A DNA stretch of 64,000 bases from contig NZ_CP064295.1 in assembly GCF_015476115.1 (NCBI RefSeq), forward strand, positions 62,001 to 126,000. Direction: 5' to 3'. The stretch is from Aegicerativicinus sediminis (GTDB lineage: Bacteria; Bacteroidota; Bacteroidia; Flavobacteriales; Flavobacteriaceae). Shown here piece after piece: positions 1-9,288 of this stretch. Both the position numbers and the translations under genes were made by a program. Within the stretch, counting starts at the first letter, position 1; every line of letters begins with the position of its first letter. The notes under the pieces are model-generated. The model did not search any database. It was not told where the DNA came from and was given only the letters and a program-made list of their open reading frames with translations.

Positions 1-685
1 CAGAAAATGCCAATAATCCCCAAAAAACAGGAAAACTAACATCAAAAGCTATACACATTAAACTAGTAAATATGCCTGTTAATAGACTAACGAAGAATTT
101 TACCTTTATAAAAAGAATAATATTATCTTCTATTTGAATAAAGGTTTTAATTGAAGTATGCTCTCGTTTTATTAGAAGTCCTTGTAATACCTTTTGGAGG
201 TTAATAGATTCACCTAACCAAAGAACCACAAAAACCATGGTAGTTAAAATCATCGAAACTGTGCGCTGAACGAATCCGAAAATTGGCCCGAAATCCTCTT
301 CCGTTAAAAACTGTGATATTAAAGGTTCATGAGCCTCAATACGATAATTAAAAACCTTTCCAATATCATTAAGCAGAATCTTAATCTGGTCGGCCACCTT
401 TGGGATAATTTCGTTATTTGGATTTAGAAGCTCCTTACTAGAGATCTTTATCAATTCATAAGTACCTGAAAGCACCCCTACAATAATTATAATGACACTT
501 ATAATACCTATAATTCTCGGCACTCCCCTTTTCATTAAAAATCGCATTATCGGAAGAAATAAAAGGGCAATGAACATGGAAAAAACCAGTGGAATAAAAA
601 TAAACTTGAGAAGTTTGAGAATATAGAACACAAGAAATACTACTATAATCAATAATAGCATGTTAGTAGTTTTTCTCTTTTTCAT
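1..685 (-). CDS. AI-2E family transporter (UPF0118/PerM type), 3' end outside window
   Basis: I translated this from the ATG at 685 down to the window edge; about 228 residues are visible and the C-terminus is missing. Two hydrophobic segments (about residues 8-45 and 57-75) are followed by a soluble stretch (about 78-135) and further hydrophobic segments near 140-160 and 195-228. This spacing and composition match the AI-2E/PerM family of inner-membrane proteins, whose members include transporters and Na+/H+ antiporters; the substrate cannot be read from sequence. It lies downstream of dnaB on the same strand, with an 80-base gap that holds a short perfect inverted repeat. Family call is by recognition of layout and sequence flavour, not by a search. 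Confidence 0.7.
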   Translation of the reverse strand, partial: MKKRKTTNMLLLIIVVFLVFYILKLLKFIFIPLVFSMFIALLFLPIMRFLMKRGVPRIIGIISVIIIIVGVLSGTYELIKISSKELLNPNNEIIPKVADQIKILLNDIGKVFNYRIEAHEPLISQFLTEEDFGPIFGFVQRTVSMILTTMVFVVLWLGESINLQKVLQGLLIKREHTSIKTFIQIEDNIILFIKVKFFVSLLTGIFTSLMCIAFDVSFPVFWGLLAFS

Positions 686-691
686 GAATAA

Positions 692-711
692 ACCTTTAGT
701 TAATTAAAGGT
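692..711. repeat. Perfect 7-bp inverted repeat in the dnaB/AI-2E gap
   Basis: The arms ACCTTTA and TAAAGGT enclose a 6-base loop GTTAAT. The repeat sits just upstream of the ATG at 685 on the minus strand. There is no T-run after it in the minus direction, so a classical terminator is unlikely. It could be an operator or chance symmetry in AT-rich DNA. Confidence 0.3.
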
Positions 712-765
712 AAATGAAATGAGTTTAAAAACCGAACAGATTTTTTTATTGGGGTAAACTATTAC

Positions 766-2301
766 TTAAAATGGAACTTCACTATCGTCATCATCGATGT
801 CAAACGCATCTGCTGCTGAAGGATAAGAAGTCGGTTTGAAAGTATCGTCATTTGCAGCGGCATTCATTTTACTATGAAATTCGCCGAAAGGCGTATCGAA
901 ATCATCGAGGTTATCAAACTTACCAAGGTGGCCGATAAATTTCAAACGAATGTTATCTAAACCTCCATTTCTGTGCTTTGCAACAATAAACTCAGCCTGA
1001 CCTTCTGTGGGACTTCTTTCCTCATCATCCCACTCGTCTATCTTGTAGTATTCTGGCCGATATATGAATGAAACTATATCCGCATCTTGTTCTATAGCTC
1101 CTGATTCTCTCAAATCTGAAAGTAAAGGACGCTTGCTACCTCCTCTAGTTTCTACTGCCCTTGAAAGCTGTGAAAGTGCAATTACAGGTACATCGAGTTC
1201 TTTAGCTAATGCTTTCAAGTTTCTTGAAATAGTTGAAATTTCCTGTTCCCTATTCCCGCCTTTTTGGCTTCCTCCCGCGGTCATCAATTGTAAATAGTCA
1301 ATCACAATTAATCTAATTCCATATTGGGAGGACAAACGTCGTGCTTTTGCCCTTAAATCGAATATGGACAATGAAGGGGTATCATCTATGAACAAAGGTG
1401 CCTTCTCCAAAGCTTTAACCTTAACATTGAGTTGCTCCCATTCATGTTTCTCGAGACGACCTGTTCTTAATTTTTCTGATGATAATCCTGTTTCACTAGA
1501 AATGAGACGCGTAATTAATTGCACGGATGACATTTCAAGAGAAAAGAAAGCAACCGGAATATCTTGGTTTACCGCTATATTTCTAGCCATAGATAAGGTT
1601 AAGGCCGTTTTACCCATACCAGGTCTCGCAGCCACAATCACTAAATCGCTCGGTTGCCAACCAGAGGTTAACTTATCCAATTTATCAAATCCAGAAGGAA
1701 TTCCACTTAACCCTTCCTTATTTGATATTTCCTCAATTTTCTTTTTCGCTTGAATTACCAAACTTTGTGCAGTCTCTGTACTTTGCTTAATATTTCCTTG
1801 CGATACGTCATAAAGTTTAGCTTCTGCCTCATCCAAGAGATCAAAAACATCCTTTGTTTCATCATAAGCCTCCTCAATAATTTCATTAGAAATCTTGATT
1901 AGACTGCGCTGAATATGCTTTTGAAGAATAATACGTGCATGAAATTCGATATGCGCTGAAGAAGCCACCCTTTGGGTAAGGGAAATAAGGTAAAAATCAC
2001 CTCCAACCATATCCAATTTTCCATCTCTCTTTAATTGACTAGAAACCGTTAATAAGTCAATTGGTTGAGTAGATTGAAAAAGTTTAAAAATAGCCTCAAA
2101 AATAAATTTATGGGCATCCTTATAAAAAGCCTCAGGAGTTAAAATATCAATAACCTCATCCACACCTTTTTTATCGATCATCATTGCACCAAGCACAGCC
2201 TCCTCTAAATCAACGGCTTGCGGAGGAATTTTTCCTTTTTCAAGGTTAATTATGGTGCCTTTATCGACTTTAAAACCACTAAGTGGATTTGGTTGTTTCA
2301 T
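766..2301 (-). CDS. dnaB: Replicative DNA helicase DnaB
   Basis: Hexameric 5'-3' helicase that unwinds the replication fork and recruits primase. The N-terminal DnaB domain (about residues 25-130) starts with the family signature around PPQAVDLEEAVLGAMM. A linker follows, then a RecA-like domain with Walker A (RPGMGKTA, about 226-233) and a Walker B/H3 region (VIDYLQLM). About 511 residues, normal for the family, with an acidic C-terminal tail. I chose the ATG at 2301 over an upstream in-frame ATG at 2355 because the residues before it are not family-like and homologues begin near here. accA lies 169 bases upstream on the same strand; no clean TAnnTTTG box is visible in that gap. Confidence 0.95.
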   Translation of the reverse strand: MKQPNPLSGFKVDKGTIINLEKGKIPPQAVDLEEAVLGAMMIDKKGVDEVIDILTPEAFYKDAHKFIFEAIFKLFQSTQPIDLLTVSSQLKRDGKLDMVGGDFYLISLTQRVASSAHIEFHARIILQKHIQRSLIKISNEIIEEAYDETKDVFDLLDEAEAKLYDVSQGNIKQSTETAQSLVIQAKKKIEEISNKEGLSGIPSGFDKLDKLTSGWQPSDLVIVAARPGMGKTALTLSMARNIAVNQDIPVAFFSLEMSSVQLITRLISSETGLSSEKLRTGRLEKHEWEQLNVKVKALEKAPLFIDDTPSLSIFDLRAKARRLSSQYGIRLIVIDYLQLMTAGGSQKGGNREQEISTISRNLKALAKELDVPVIALSQLSRAVETRGGSKRPLLSDLRESGAIEQDADIVSFIYRPEYYKIDEWDDEERSPTEGQAEFIVAKHRNGGLDNIRLKFIGHLGKFDNLDDFDTPFGEFHSKMNAAANDDTFKPTSYPSAADAFDIDDDDSEVPF

Positions 2302-2470
2302 AGAGTGCGAATGTAAAAAAATTGTTAAGAAATCATTGGAAGACACAACAGACAATCTTCACCGTTAATTAACAATTAAACTGTTTATAACTCAAAAAAA
2401 TTGTTGATAACCATCACAAAAATCAATTTGCGACAAGAAGTTAAATTATACTTCTTTAATATAGTAGAGG

Positions 2471-3424
2471 TTAGCTTTTGTAAACGCCCATGGAAAGGTA
2501 TTTTTCCATTCGTTTCTCTACAAGTTCTTCTGGGGATAATTTTTTAAGCTCTTCGTAATTTGTCGATATGGCTTTACTAACAGTTTTAAAGGTCTCTTCT
2601 CGGTTTGCATGGGCACCTCCCAATGGTTCCTTTATTATATCATCTACCAATTTTTGCTTTTTCATGTCCTTGGCAGTTAATTTTAAAGCATCAGCAGCCT
2701 GTTCTTTATATTCCCAGCTTCTCCAAAGGATGGATGAACAAGATTCAGGTGAAATAACGGAATACCATGTGTTTTCCAACATCAACACTTTGTCCCCTAC
2801 TCCAATGCCTAAAGCTCCACCGGAAGCGCCTTCACCAATGATTAAAACAATAATAGGAACCTTTAAGCGAGTCATTTCCAAAATGTTTCTTGCGATTGCT
2901 TCACCTTGCCCTCTTTCTTCAGCTTCAAGACCTGGGTAGGCTCCTGGGGTATCAATTAAAGTTACAATTGGGATATTAAATTTTTCGGCTGATTTCATCA
3001 ATCTTAATGCCTTACGGTATCCTTCTGGATTAGACATGCCGAAATTTCTATACTGGCGTGTCTTAGTGTTATAACCTTTCTGCTGACCAATAAACATGTA
3101 GCTCTGATCACCAATCTTCCCAAGACCACCAACCATTGCCTTATCATCCTTAACATTTCTATCACCGTGTAATTCTAGGAAAGAATCACCACATAAGGCT
3201 TTAATATAATCCATAGTATATGGACGATTGGGATGCCTTGATAACTGCACCCGTTGCCAAGGGGTTAAATTTTTATAGATTTCTTTTTTGGTGTCAGCCA
3301 ATTTTTTCTCAAGTTTTTTGCATGTTTCAGTAACATCCACATCACTTTCCTGGCCAATGATCTGACATTTTTCAAGTTGTTCTTCTAGTTCCTTTATGGG
3401 AAGTTCAAATTCTAAATATTCCAT
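2471..3424 (-). CDS. accA: Acetyl-CoA carboxylase carboxyltransferase subunit alpha
   Basis: Alpha half of the carboxyltransferase that moves CO2 from biotin-BCCP to acetyl-CoA to form malonyl-CoA, the first step of fatty acid synthesis; it works as alpha2beta2 with AccD. The protein is 317 residues, the usual length. It has the N-terminal helical region ([16 protein letters not shown]) and the crotonase-like core with glycine-rich oxyanion loops ([25 protein letters not shown]). The ATG at 3424 gives the standard N-terminus. accD is not in this window. It lies in the same direction as dnaB, but a 169-base gap makes a shared transcript uncertain. Confidence 0.96.
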   Translation of the reverse strand: MEYLEFELPIKELEEQLEKCQIIGQESDVDVTETCKKLEKKLADTKKEIYKNLTPWQRVQLSRHPNRPYTMDYIKALCGDSFLELHGDRNVKDDKAMVGGLGKIGDQSYMFIGQQKGYNTKTRQYRNFGMSNPEGYRKALRLMKSAEKFNIPIVTLIDTPGAYPGLEAEERGQGEAIARNILEMTRLKVPIIVLIIGEGASGGALGIGVGDKVLMLENTWYSVISPESCSSILWRSWEYKEQAADALKLTAKDMKKQKLVDDIIKEPLGGAHANREETFKTVSKAISTNYEELKKLSPEELVEKRMEKYLSMGVYKS

Positions 3425-3537
3425 AAAAATTGTACGTTATTTCAATTCTCAAATATGAGAATATTAAAATGAAGATTAGTTTTAGTTAGAATTGTCAAAA
3501 TTACAAAATTGTTTCTGTAACCAAATGAATTTTGATG

Positions 3538-4437
3538 TTAGGATTGCACAGGAAGATATTTTCTCCTTCTAGTCAAAATTCCATTCGCCATAATTACCCC
3601 TAGTATCAATAAGGCTCCAATATAAAATTGAAAACTCATTTTTTCCTGTTCAGGGAAAATCCAAAGAGCCAATAAAATACCATATACCGGTTCAAGGTTA
3701 TAACTAAGAACTACAGTGTACGGGCTTAAATGTTTCATAATATTCATCGCTGCGATAAAGGCATATGCAGTACAAACTGATGCTAATAAAAAAAGGTAAA
3801 GCCAATCAGACGGTACCAAATTGAAAAAACTTGCATCCAATAAATTTCCTTTTATTAAAAGGTATATAGAAATAAATGCTATACCGAAAACAAATTCAAT
3901 TAGAGAAATGGCAGTTGCATTATTATTTGTATTTATAAACTTTCCATTCATTACGGAAAATAGGGTTGAGAACAAGGCAGAGCTTATCCCAATTATAATC
4001 CCATCTAAATACTGAAGTTCACTTCGAGTAATCAAAATAACACCGAACACTACGAGAAGCCCAAAAAAGAGTTCATAGATTCTTAACCGTCGTTTAAAAA
4101 ATAGAGGTTCAATTATGGATGCAAAGAAAGCTCCACACGAGAACATGGATAACGCAATAGAAACGTTTGCCCGCTTTATTGATTCAAAGAAAGTTATCCA
4201 ATGCAGAGCAATGCAAAAACCAGCAATTGCGTAAAAAAGGTATTGTTTTCTGCTTACGCTAAACCAGCCCCGAGTTAATATGAGGTAAATGAACATGAGT
4301 AAACTTGCCATCACCATTCTGAACCACACCAATTCAACCGCACCAATTGAAATTAAATCCCCAAGGACAGCAGTGAATCCAGCAATGAATACCAAGAAAT
4401 GTAAATGCAGATAACTTTTAAACTTAACGTTTGGCAT
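3538..4437 (-). CDS. EamA/DMT-family membrane transporter
   Basis: A 299-residue drug/metabolite transporter superfamily protein with about ten hydrophobic segments arranged as two EamA repeats. The second repeat ends with the usual GALLILGVIMAN-type helix. Members export small metabolites; the substrate is unknown. I start it at the ATG at 4437, which overlaps the end of lptG by 14 bases and gives a normal N-terminus. An ATG 39 codons upstream would add a non-family extension reading through lptG. It is the last gene of the tgt-lptG-EamA run, and the overlap implies translational coupling. Confidence 0.85.
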   Translation of the reverse strand: MPNVKFKSYLHLHFLVFIAGFTAVLGDLISIGAVELVWFRMVMASLLMFIYLILTRGWFSVSRKQYLFYAIAGFCIALHWITFFESIKRANVSIALSMFSCGAFFASIIEPLFFKRRLRIYELFFGLLVVFGVILITRSELQYLDGIIIGISSALFSTLFSVMNGKFINTNNNATAISLIEFVFGIAFISIYLLIKGNLLDASFFNLVPSDWLYLFLLASVCTAYAFIAAMNIMKHLSPYTVVLSYNLEPVYGILLALWIFPEQEKMSFQFYIGALLILGVIMANGILTRRRKYLPVQS

Positions 4438-5500
4438 ATTGTAACAAAACAAAAGCGAATATACCGAAGATAACAACTGGAAGCCAAACCGCGATAAGCG
4501 GAGAAAAATCTGATTGTTCTGCCATAACTCCGAAGACCTTATCGAAAAATACAAAAATCATTGCGATAGTGATACCGAATGCAAGATTAATCCCCATGCC
4601 TCCGCGCCTTTTCATAGAAGATACGGCAACCGCTATTATTGTTAAGATAAAGACCGAAACCGGCAAACTCCATTTTTTGTATTTTACCACTAAATATCTA
4701 TTGATATTAGATGAACCACGTTCGCGCTCCTTTTCTATAAAATCTGTAAGTTCACCATAAGAAAGTGTTTCTGCAATATACTGTACTGGTGTTAAGTCAT
4801 CAATCGAAAAATCTAACACTGTATCTTGTTTTCTCTTTGATTCGATAATTTCATTATCCTCACCAATTTTACGGATAGTATAACTATTTAAAGTATAAGT
4901 ACTGTCCTCTTCGTTATAAACCAAATTGTTGGCAGATATTTTATGGGTCATTTTGGTACCTTCAAAATGTTCTAAGGTAAAATAATAGCCACGTTTAATT
5001 CTTGGATCGAAATTGCTAACATAGATGTACTCGTTATCATTAATCTGACGATAGATATTTACAGTTTGCTGTACATCCCGACTGCTTTTAAAATAACGAT
5101 ACTTAAACTTATTAAATCCATCACTTGCAGATGGAGCAAGGTACATGCCCAAAACTAGAGCGAGAATGGCGATTAGTGTAGCTCCAATGAGGTATGGCCT
5201 TAAAAATCGAGTATAAGAAACTCCAGAACTTAAAAAAGCTACAACCTCAGTATTGTTAGCTAATTTGGAAGTGAACCAAATAACAGATAAGAATAAAAAT
5301 ATCGGTAGTAAAAGTGTGGCAAAATATATGGTAAAATCCAGATAATACTGGGCGACCGCAGCAAAAGGCACCTTATTTTCCAAGATTTTACCGATTTTCT
5401 CTGCAAGGTTAACGGTAATACCTATTGGAATGAACAACAGTAACATCATAAAAAATGTCAGCAAATACCGCTTTAATATGTACCAATCGAGAATTTTCAA
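4424..5500 (-). CDS. lptG: LptF/LptG-family LPS export permease
   Basis: A 358-residue inner-membrane permease of the YjgP/YjgQ family, a partner of LptB in the ABC machine that extracts lipopolysaccharide from the inner membrane and pushes it along the Lpt bridge. It has three N-terminal membrane helices (about 9-35, 55-80, 98-120), a periplasmic beta-jellyroll region of about 150 residues and three C-terminal helices, ending FAFVLLQYAKR. The N-terminus ILDWYILKRYL is typical. Only 2 bases separate it from the tgt stop, a pairing common in Bacteroidota. LptF versus LptG cannot be settled from one gene; LptG is the more usual annotation at this locus. Confidence 0.88.
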   Translation of the reverse strand: MKILDWYILKRYLLTFFMMLLLFIPIGITVNLAEKIGKILENKVPFAAVAQYYLDFTIYFATLLLPIFLFLSVIWFTSKLANNTEVVAFLSSGVSYTRFLRPYLIGATLIAILALVLGMYLAPSASDGFNKFKYRYFKSSRDVQQTVNIYRQINDNEYIYVSNFDPRIKRGYYFTLEHFEGTKMTHKISANNLVYNEEDSTYTLNSYTIRKIGEDNEIIESKRKQDTVLDFSIDDLTPVQYIAETLSYGELTDFIEKERERGSSNINRYLVVKYKKWSLPVSVFILTIIAVAVSSMKRRGGMGINLAFGITIAMIFVFFDKVFGVMAEQSDFSPLIAVWLPVVIFGIFAFVLLQYAKR

Positions 5501-5502
5501 TC

Positions 5503-6633
5503 TTACAATCTATTATCCATGCTAGAAACCATCATATTTTTCCATTGGGCAAAATCACCTTGAAGTATATGTTGTCTTGCCGATCTAACTAGCCACAAAT
5601 AAAACCCTAAATTATGAATTGTTGCTATTTGTTTTCCCAACATTTCGTTAACCGTGAATAAATGTCTTAAATAGGCTTTAGTATATTCGGTATCAACCCA
5701 GGTAATTCCATCTTCATCAATAGGAGAAAAATCGTCTTCCCACTTTTTATTTTTTATATTAATGGTGCCTTTGGATGTAAACAACATACCATTTCTAGCA
5801 TTTCTTGTCGGCATTACACAATCAAACATGTCTATCCCTAACGCAATGTTTTCCAATATGTTTATAGGTGTTCCAACACCCATTAAATATCGGGGTTTGT
5901 CTTCGGGAAGTATTTCGCAAACAACCTCGGTCATTGCATACATCTCCTCCGCTGGTTCCCCAACAGAAAGACCACCTATAGCATTACCTTCAGCACCAGC
6001 GTTTGCTATATATTCAGCCGACTGCCTTCTCAAATCTTTATATACACTTCCTTGTACGATTGGAAATAAAGTTTGATCATATCCATAAAGTGGTTTCAAT
6101 GTTCCTAAATGTGAGATGCATCTATCTAACCACCTATGGGTCATATGCATGGACCTCTTGGCGTAATTATAATCACAGGGATATGGAGTACACTCATCAA
6201 AAGCCATTATTATGTCTGCTCCAATGGATCTCTGGATTTCCATTACATTTTCAGGAGTAAATACATGGTAACTTCCATCGATATGGCTTTTGAATTTAAC
6301 TCCCTCCTCCTTAATTTTCCTATTGGCTGATAGGGAATAAACTTGATACCCTCCAGAATCCGTAAGAATATTACGATCCCAATTCATAAATTTATGGAGC
6401 CCGCCAGCCTTTTCTAATATTTCTATTCCAGGCCTCAAATAAAGATGATAGGTATTGCCAAGAATTATGTCAGGATTGATATCGTTTTTGAGCTCCCGTT
6501 GGTGAACCCCCTTCACAGATGCTACGGTACCAACAGGCATAAATATAGGAGTTTCAATAACTCCATGGTCAGTAGTAATTACTCCTGCCCTTGCTTTAGA
6601 AAGTGAATCTTTCGCCTTAAGTTGAAATTTCAT
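5503..6633 (-). CDS. tgt: Queuine/preQ1 tRNA-ribosyltransferase
   Basis: Exchanges guanine for preQ1 at the wobble position of GUN-anticodon tRNAs. 376 residues forming a TIM barrel. Visible active-site segments are DSGGYQVYSL (catalytic Asp), GGLSVGEP, and GIDMFDCVMPTRNARNG, which carries the nucleophile Asp. The CxCxxC cysteines that bind Zn in E. coli Tgt (Cys302, 304, 307) are absent from the corresponding region, where the sequence reads SPIDEDG...TKAYLRHLF; only the His of the Zn site remains. I recall the same loss in other Bacteroidota Tgt proteins. Start at the ATG at 6633, which gives the usual MKFQLK N-terminus; an ATG at 6666 adds 11 residues unlike homologues. First gene of the tgt-lptG-EamA run. 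Confidence 0.95.
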   Translation of the reverse strand: MKFQLKAKDSLSKARAGVITTDHGVIETPIFMPVGTVASVKGVHQRELKNDINPDIILGNTYHLYLRPGIEILEKAGGLHKFMNWDRNILTDSGGYQVYSLSANRKIKEEGVKFKSHIDGSYHVFTPENVMEIQRSIGADIIMAFDECTPYPCDYNYAKRSMHMTHRWLDRCISHLGTLKPLYGYDQTLFPIVQGSVYKDLRRQSAEYIANAGAEGNAIGGLSVGEPAEEMYAMTEVVCEILPEDKPRYLMGVGTPINILENIALGIDMFDCVMPTRNARNGMLFTSKGTINIKNKKWEDDFSPIDEDGITWVDTEYTKAYLRHLFTVNEMLGKQIATIHNLGFYLWLVRSARQHILQGDFAQWKNMMVSSMDNRL

Positions 6634-6653
6634 TAATCTTAAAAATAGATTGC

Positions 6654-6661
6654 CAAAGATA
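6654..6661 (-). promoter_or_regulatory. Candidate -7 box for the tgt operon
   Basis: On the minus strand this reads TATCTTTG, an exact match to TAnnTTTG. No TTG lies at the expected 19-21 base distance, so only the -7 element is supported. It lies about 20 bases before the chosen tgt ATG. Confidence 0.35.
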
Positions 6662-6744
6662 GTCATCTATAAACCAATGCTGGAAATGCATTATAATTTT
6701 GTTTATAAATGATGAAAACAGTTGAAAATCCAACACATTTGGCA

Positions 6745-6775
6745 TTGCAAACCGGCTTAGAATGCCTTATTTTTG
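6745..6775 (+). promoter_or_regulatory. Bacteroidota-type promoter for transketolase
   Basis: TTG (6745-6747), 20-base spacer, then TATTTTTG (6768-6775). It matches the Bacteroidota housekeeping consensus and lies 25 bases before the ATG at 6801. This favours the internal ATG as the true start, because the ATG at 6762 would lie inside the promoter. Confidence 0.7.
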
Positions 6776-6800
6776 TGACCGAAATTTTAACACTTTAACT

Positions 6801-7646
6801 ATGGCCGATTTAAAATACCTGAATGATCTTGTGGTGCAAGTTCGCCGAGACATTCTAAGAATGGTGCATAACGTAAATTCTGGTCACCCAGGCGGATCCT
6901 TGGGATGTACTGAATTCATGGTTGCTCTATATTCTGAAATTATGGAAAGAAAAGAAGGATTTGATATGGATGGGATTAATGAAGACCTCTTCTTTTTATC
7001 AAACGGTCATATTTCACCAGTCTTTTACAGTGTTTTAGCCCGCTGCGGTTATTTCCCTGTAGAAGAACTAGGAACGTTTAGGTTGATAGATTCTCGTCTT
7101 CAAGGACACCCAACAACCCATGAGGGATTGCCTGGAGTACGAGTTGCATCAGGTTCTTTAGGACAAGGTATGTCTGTAGCTATTGGCGCAGCCTTGGCAA
7201 AAAAACTTAATAATGATACCCATTTAGTATTCAGCTTGCACGGTGACGGGGAATTGCAAGAAGGTCAAAATTGGGAGGCTATTATGTATGCTGGCGCAAA
7301 AGGTGTTGATAATCTTATTGCCACTGTAGATCGCAACGGACAACAAATCGATGGTTCTACTAAAGAAGTTCTTTGTTTAGGTGATGTTGGGGAAAAATTT
7401 AGAGTCTTCGGTTGGGATGTTTTACATATTGAAAATGGCAACAACCTAGAACAAGTTATTAAAGGTTTGAACGAAGCCAAGTCTAGAACTGGCAAAGGAA
7501 AACCTGTCTGTGTTATCATGACTACAGAAATGGGTAATGGTGTCGATTACATGATGCATACTCATGCTTGGCATGGAAAAGCTCCGAACGATGATCAATT
7601 AGAAAACGCATTGGCACAAAACCCAGAGACTTTAGGTGATTATTAA
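6801..7646 (+). CDS. Transketolase, N-terminal (TPP-binding) subunit
   Basis: First half of a split transketolase of the non-oxidative pentose phosphate pathway, which moves two-carbon units between sugar phosphates. 281 residues. It carries the TPP-binding motif GDGELQEGQNWEA and an early SGHPGGSLG motif that lines the cofactor site. The catalytic Glu and C-terminal domain are on the next gene, 27 bases downstream, and the two products must pair. Start chosen at 6801, 25 bases after a good promoter. Two-gene transketolases occur in several bacterial groups. Confidence 0.93.
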   Translation: MADLKYLNDLVVQVRRDILRMVHNVNSGHPGGSLGCTEFMVALYSEIMERKEGFDMDGINEDLFFLSNGHISPVFYSVLARCGYFPVEELGTFRLIDSRLQGHPTTHEGLPGVRVASGSLGQGMSVAIGAALAKKLNNDTHLVFSLHGDGELQEGQNWEAIMYAGAKGVDNLIATVDRNGQQIDGSTKEVLCLGDVGEKFRVFGWDVLHIENGNNLEQVIKGLNEAKSRTGKGKPVCVIMTTEMGNGVDYMMHTHAWHGKAPNDDQLENALAQNPETLGDY

Positions 7647-7673
7647 GATTATAAATTAAGCAAGAACATCCTT

Positions 7674-8627
7674 ATGAAAACATATACAAATACAGGAAAT
7701 ATAGATACAAGGTCTGGTTACGGAGCAGGAATGACTGAATTGGGAAGAACCAACAAAAATGTGGTTGCCCTTTGTGCAGATTTGACTGGCTCCTTAAAAT
7801 TAAATGAGTTTGAAAAGGAAAATCCTGAAAGATTTTTCCAAATCGGTATCGCCGAAGCTAATATGATGGGCATAGCAGCCGGAATGACAATTGGTGGAAA
7901 AATTCCATTTACAGGAACCTTTGCAAATTTCTCTACTGGAAGAGTATACGATCAAATACGTCAGAGTATCGCTTATTCTGGTAAAAACGTAAAAATTTGT
8001 GCTTCCCATGCTGGACTTACATTAGGTGAAGATGGAGCAACACATCAGATTTTAGAGGACATCGGTTTAATGAAAATGCTACCTGGTATGACTGTTATTA
8101 ATCCTTGCGATTTTAATCAAACCAAAGCAGCAACTATTGCAATTGCAGAATATATTGGCCCCGTTTATTTACGCTTTGGAAGACCAAGTGTTCCAAATTT
8201 CACTCCTGCAGATCAAAAATTTGAAATCGGTAAGGCTATAATGCTGAACGAGGGAACTGATGTTACCATTATTGCAACTGGCCATTTGGTTTGGCAAGCC
8301 TTAGAGGCTGCAAAAACCTTAGAAGGCAAGGGTATATCTGCTGAAGTAATTAATATTCATACAATTAAACCGCTTGACGAAGAAGCTATTATTAAATCTG
8401 TGGCAAAAACCGGATGTGTAGTTACTGCTGAAGAACATAATTATTTAGGAGGTCTTGGAGAGAGTGTGGCTCGGACTTTGGCTATCAATACGCCAGCACC
8501 ACAAGAGTTTATAGCTACACAAGATACCTTCGGTGAATCTGGCACACCTGCCCAATTGATGGACAAGTATGAATTGAATGCTGCCGCAATTGTAAAAGCA
8601 AGTGAGAAAGTAATCAAAAGGAAATAA
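7674..8627 (+). CDS. Transketolase, C-terminal (pyrimidine-binding) subunit
   Basis: Second half of the split transketolase, 317 residues. It contains the pyrimidine-binding domain (about 5-180) with FQIGIAEANMMGIAAGM, which carries the Glu that activates the thiamine ring, and a C-terminal swivel domain (about 190-310). It is the partner of the preceding gene and is co-transcribed with it. Its stop codon (8625-8627) is the first three bases of a long nested inverted repeat that runs to the start codon of the next gene. A DXP-synthase-like subunit is the main alternative, but the pairing with the N-terminal half fits transketolase. Confidence 0.93.
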   Translation: MKTYTNTGNIDTRSGYGAGMTELGRTNKNVVALCADLTGSLKLNEFEKENPERFFQIGIAEANMMGIAAGMTIGGKIPFTGTFANFSTGRVYDQIRQSIAYSGKNVKICASHAGLTLGEDGATHQILEDIGLMKMLPGMTVINPCDFNQTKAATIAIAEYIGPVYLRFGRPSVPNFTPADQKFEIGKAIMLNEGTDVTIIATGHLVWQALEAAKTLEGKGISAEVINIHTIKPLDEEAIIKSVAKTGCVVTAEEHNYLGGLGESVARTLAINTPAPQEFIATQDTFGESGTPAQLMDKYELNAAAIVKASEKVIKRK

Positions 8628-8682
8628 TACTTGTTTGGCAACGTTCTTGATTAGACAATAATCAAATAACGAACAAGTATTA
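8625..8682 (+). promoter_or_regulatory. 58-base nested inverted repeat bridging transketolase stop and next start
   Basis: The outer arms are TAATACTTGTT (8625-8635) and AACAAGTATTA (8672-8682), perfect over 11 bp. CGTT (8642-8645) pairs with AACG (8668-8671), and TTGATTA (8647-8653) pairs with TAATCAA (8659-8665) around the loop GACAA. Together this is 22 base pairs with one 6-base bulge (8636-8641) and a small internal loop. The left arm holds the upstream TAA stop; the right arm ends on the A of the downstream ATG. No T-run follows, so it is not a standard terminator. It could hide the start codon in the mRNA. Confidence 0.6.
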
Positions 8683-9269
8683 TGAAAAAATTGATTTTTA
8701 GCGCCCTGTTAGGGTTAATGACAACTTTCGCAATTAATGCCCAAAGCGGGAGTTCTTTCGGAATTAAAGCAGGTTTAAATTACAACGCCAACGGCAATTA
8801 TTTTGAATCTATTGAGGCTAATGCCCAAAATCCAGATCGCAATGTGGGTTATCACATTGGTGTTTTTGGTAAATTAGGTAATAGTATTTTCTTCAGACCG
8901 GAATTGGTATACACGGCTACTAGAAGTGATTATAACAATGACGCATTTAAAATGAAAAAAATTGATGCGCCATTATTAGTAGGTCTCAAAGTAATTGGTC
9001 CTCTGAATGTTTTTGCTGGTCCTTCCTTACAGTATATCCTAGATTCAGAATTTGATGGTATCGATATTAAGGATATTGAAAATGACTTCACCGTAGGGCT
9101 TAATTTCGGGGTTGGTATATCAATCAAAAATATTGGTATTGATCTAAGATACGAGAGAGGTCTAAGCAAAAATGAAGCGAGATTTTTATCTAACAATAAT
9201 ATCGATTTAAATAGTAGGCTAGATACAAGACCAGATCAATTAATCCTAGGATTATCAGTTGCTTTATAA
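8682..9269 (+). CDS. Small outer-membrane beta-barrel protein (PorT/OmpW-like)
   Basis: A 195-residue secreted protein. It has a Sec signal peptide (residues 1-20, cleaved after INA), then GSSFGIKAGLNYN and alternating amphipathic strands with paired turns, ending LILGLSVAL, typical of eight-stranded outer-membrane barrels of the beta-barrel domain 2 type found in Bacteroidota. No enzymatic function is indicated. It has no separate TAnnTTTG promoter in the 54-base gap before it, so it is probably transcribed with transketolase through the nested hairpin, and a rho-independent terminator follows it. Confidence 0.75.
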   Translation: MKKLIFSALLGLMTTFAINAQSGSSFGIKAGLNYNANGNYFESIEANAQNPDRNVGYHIGVFGKLGNSIFFRPELVYTATRSDYNNDAFKMKKIDAPLLVGLKVIGPLNVFAGPSLQYILDSEFDGIDIKDIENDFTVGLNFGVGISIKNIGIDLRYERGLSKNEARFLSNNNIDLNSRLDTRPDQLILGLSVAL

Positions 9270-9288
9270 GCAACCACATTAAAAATGT

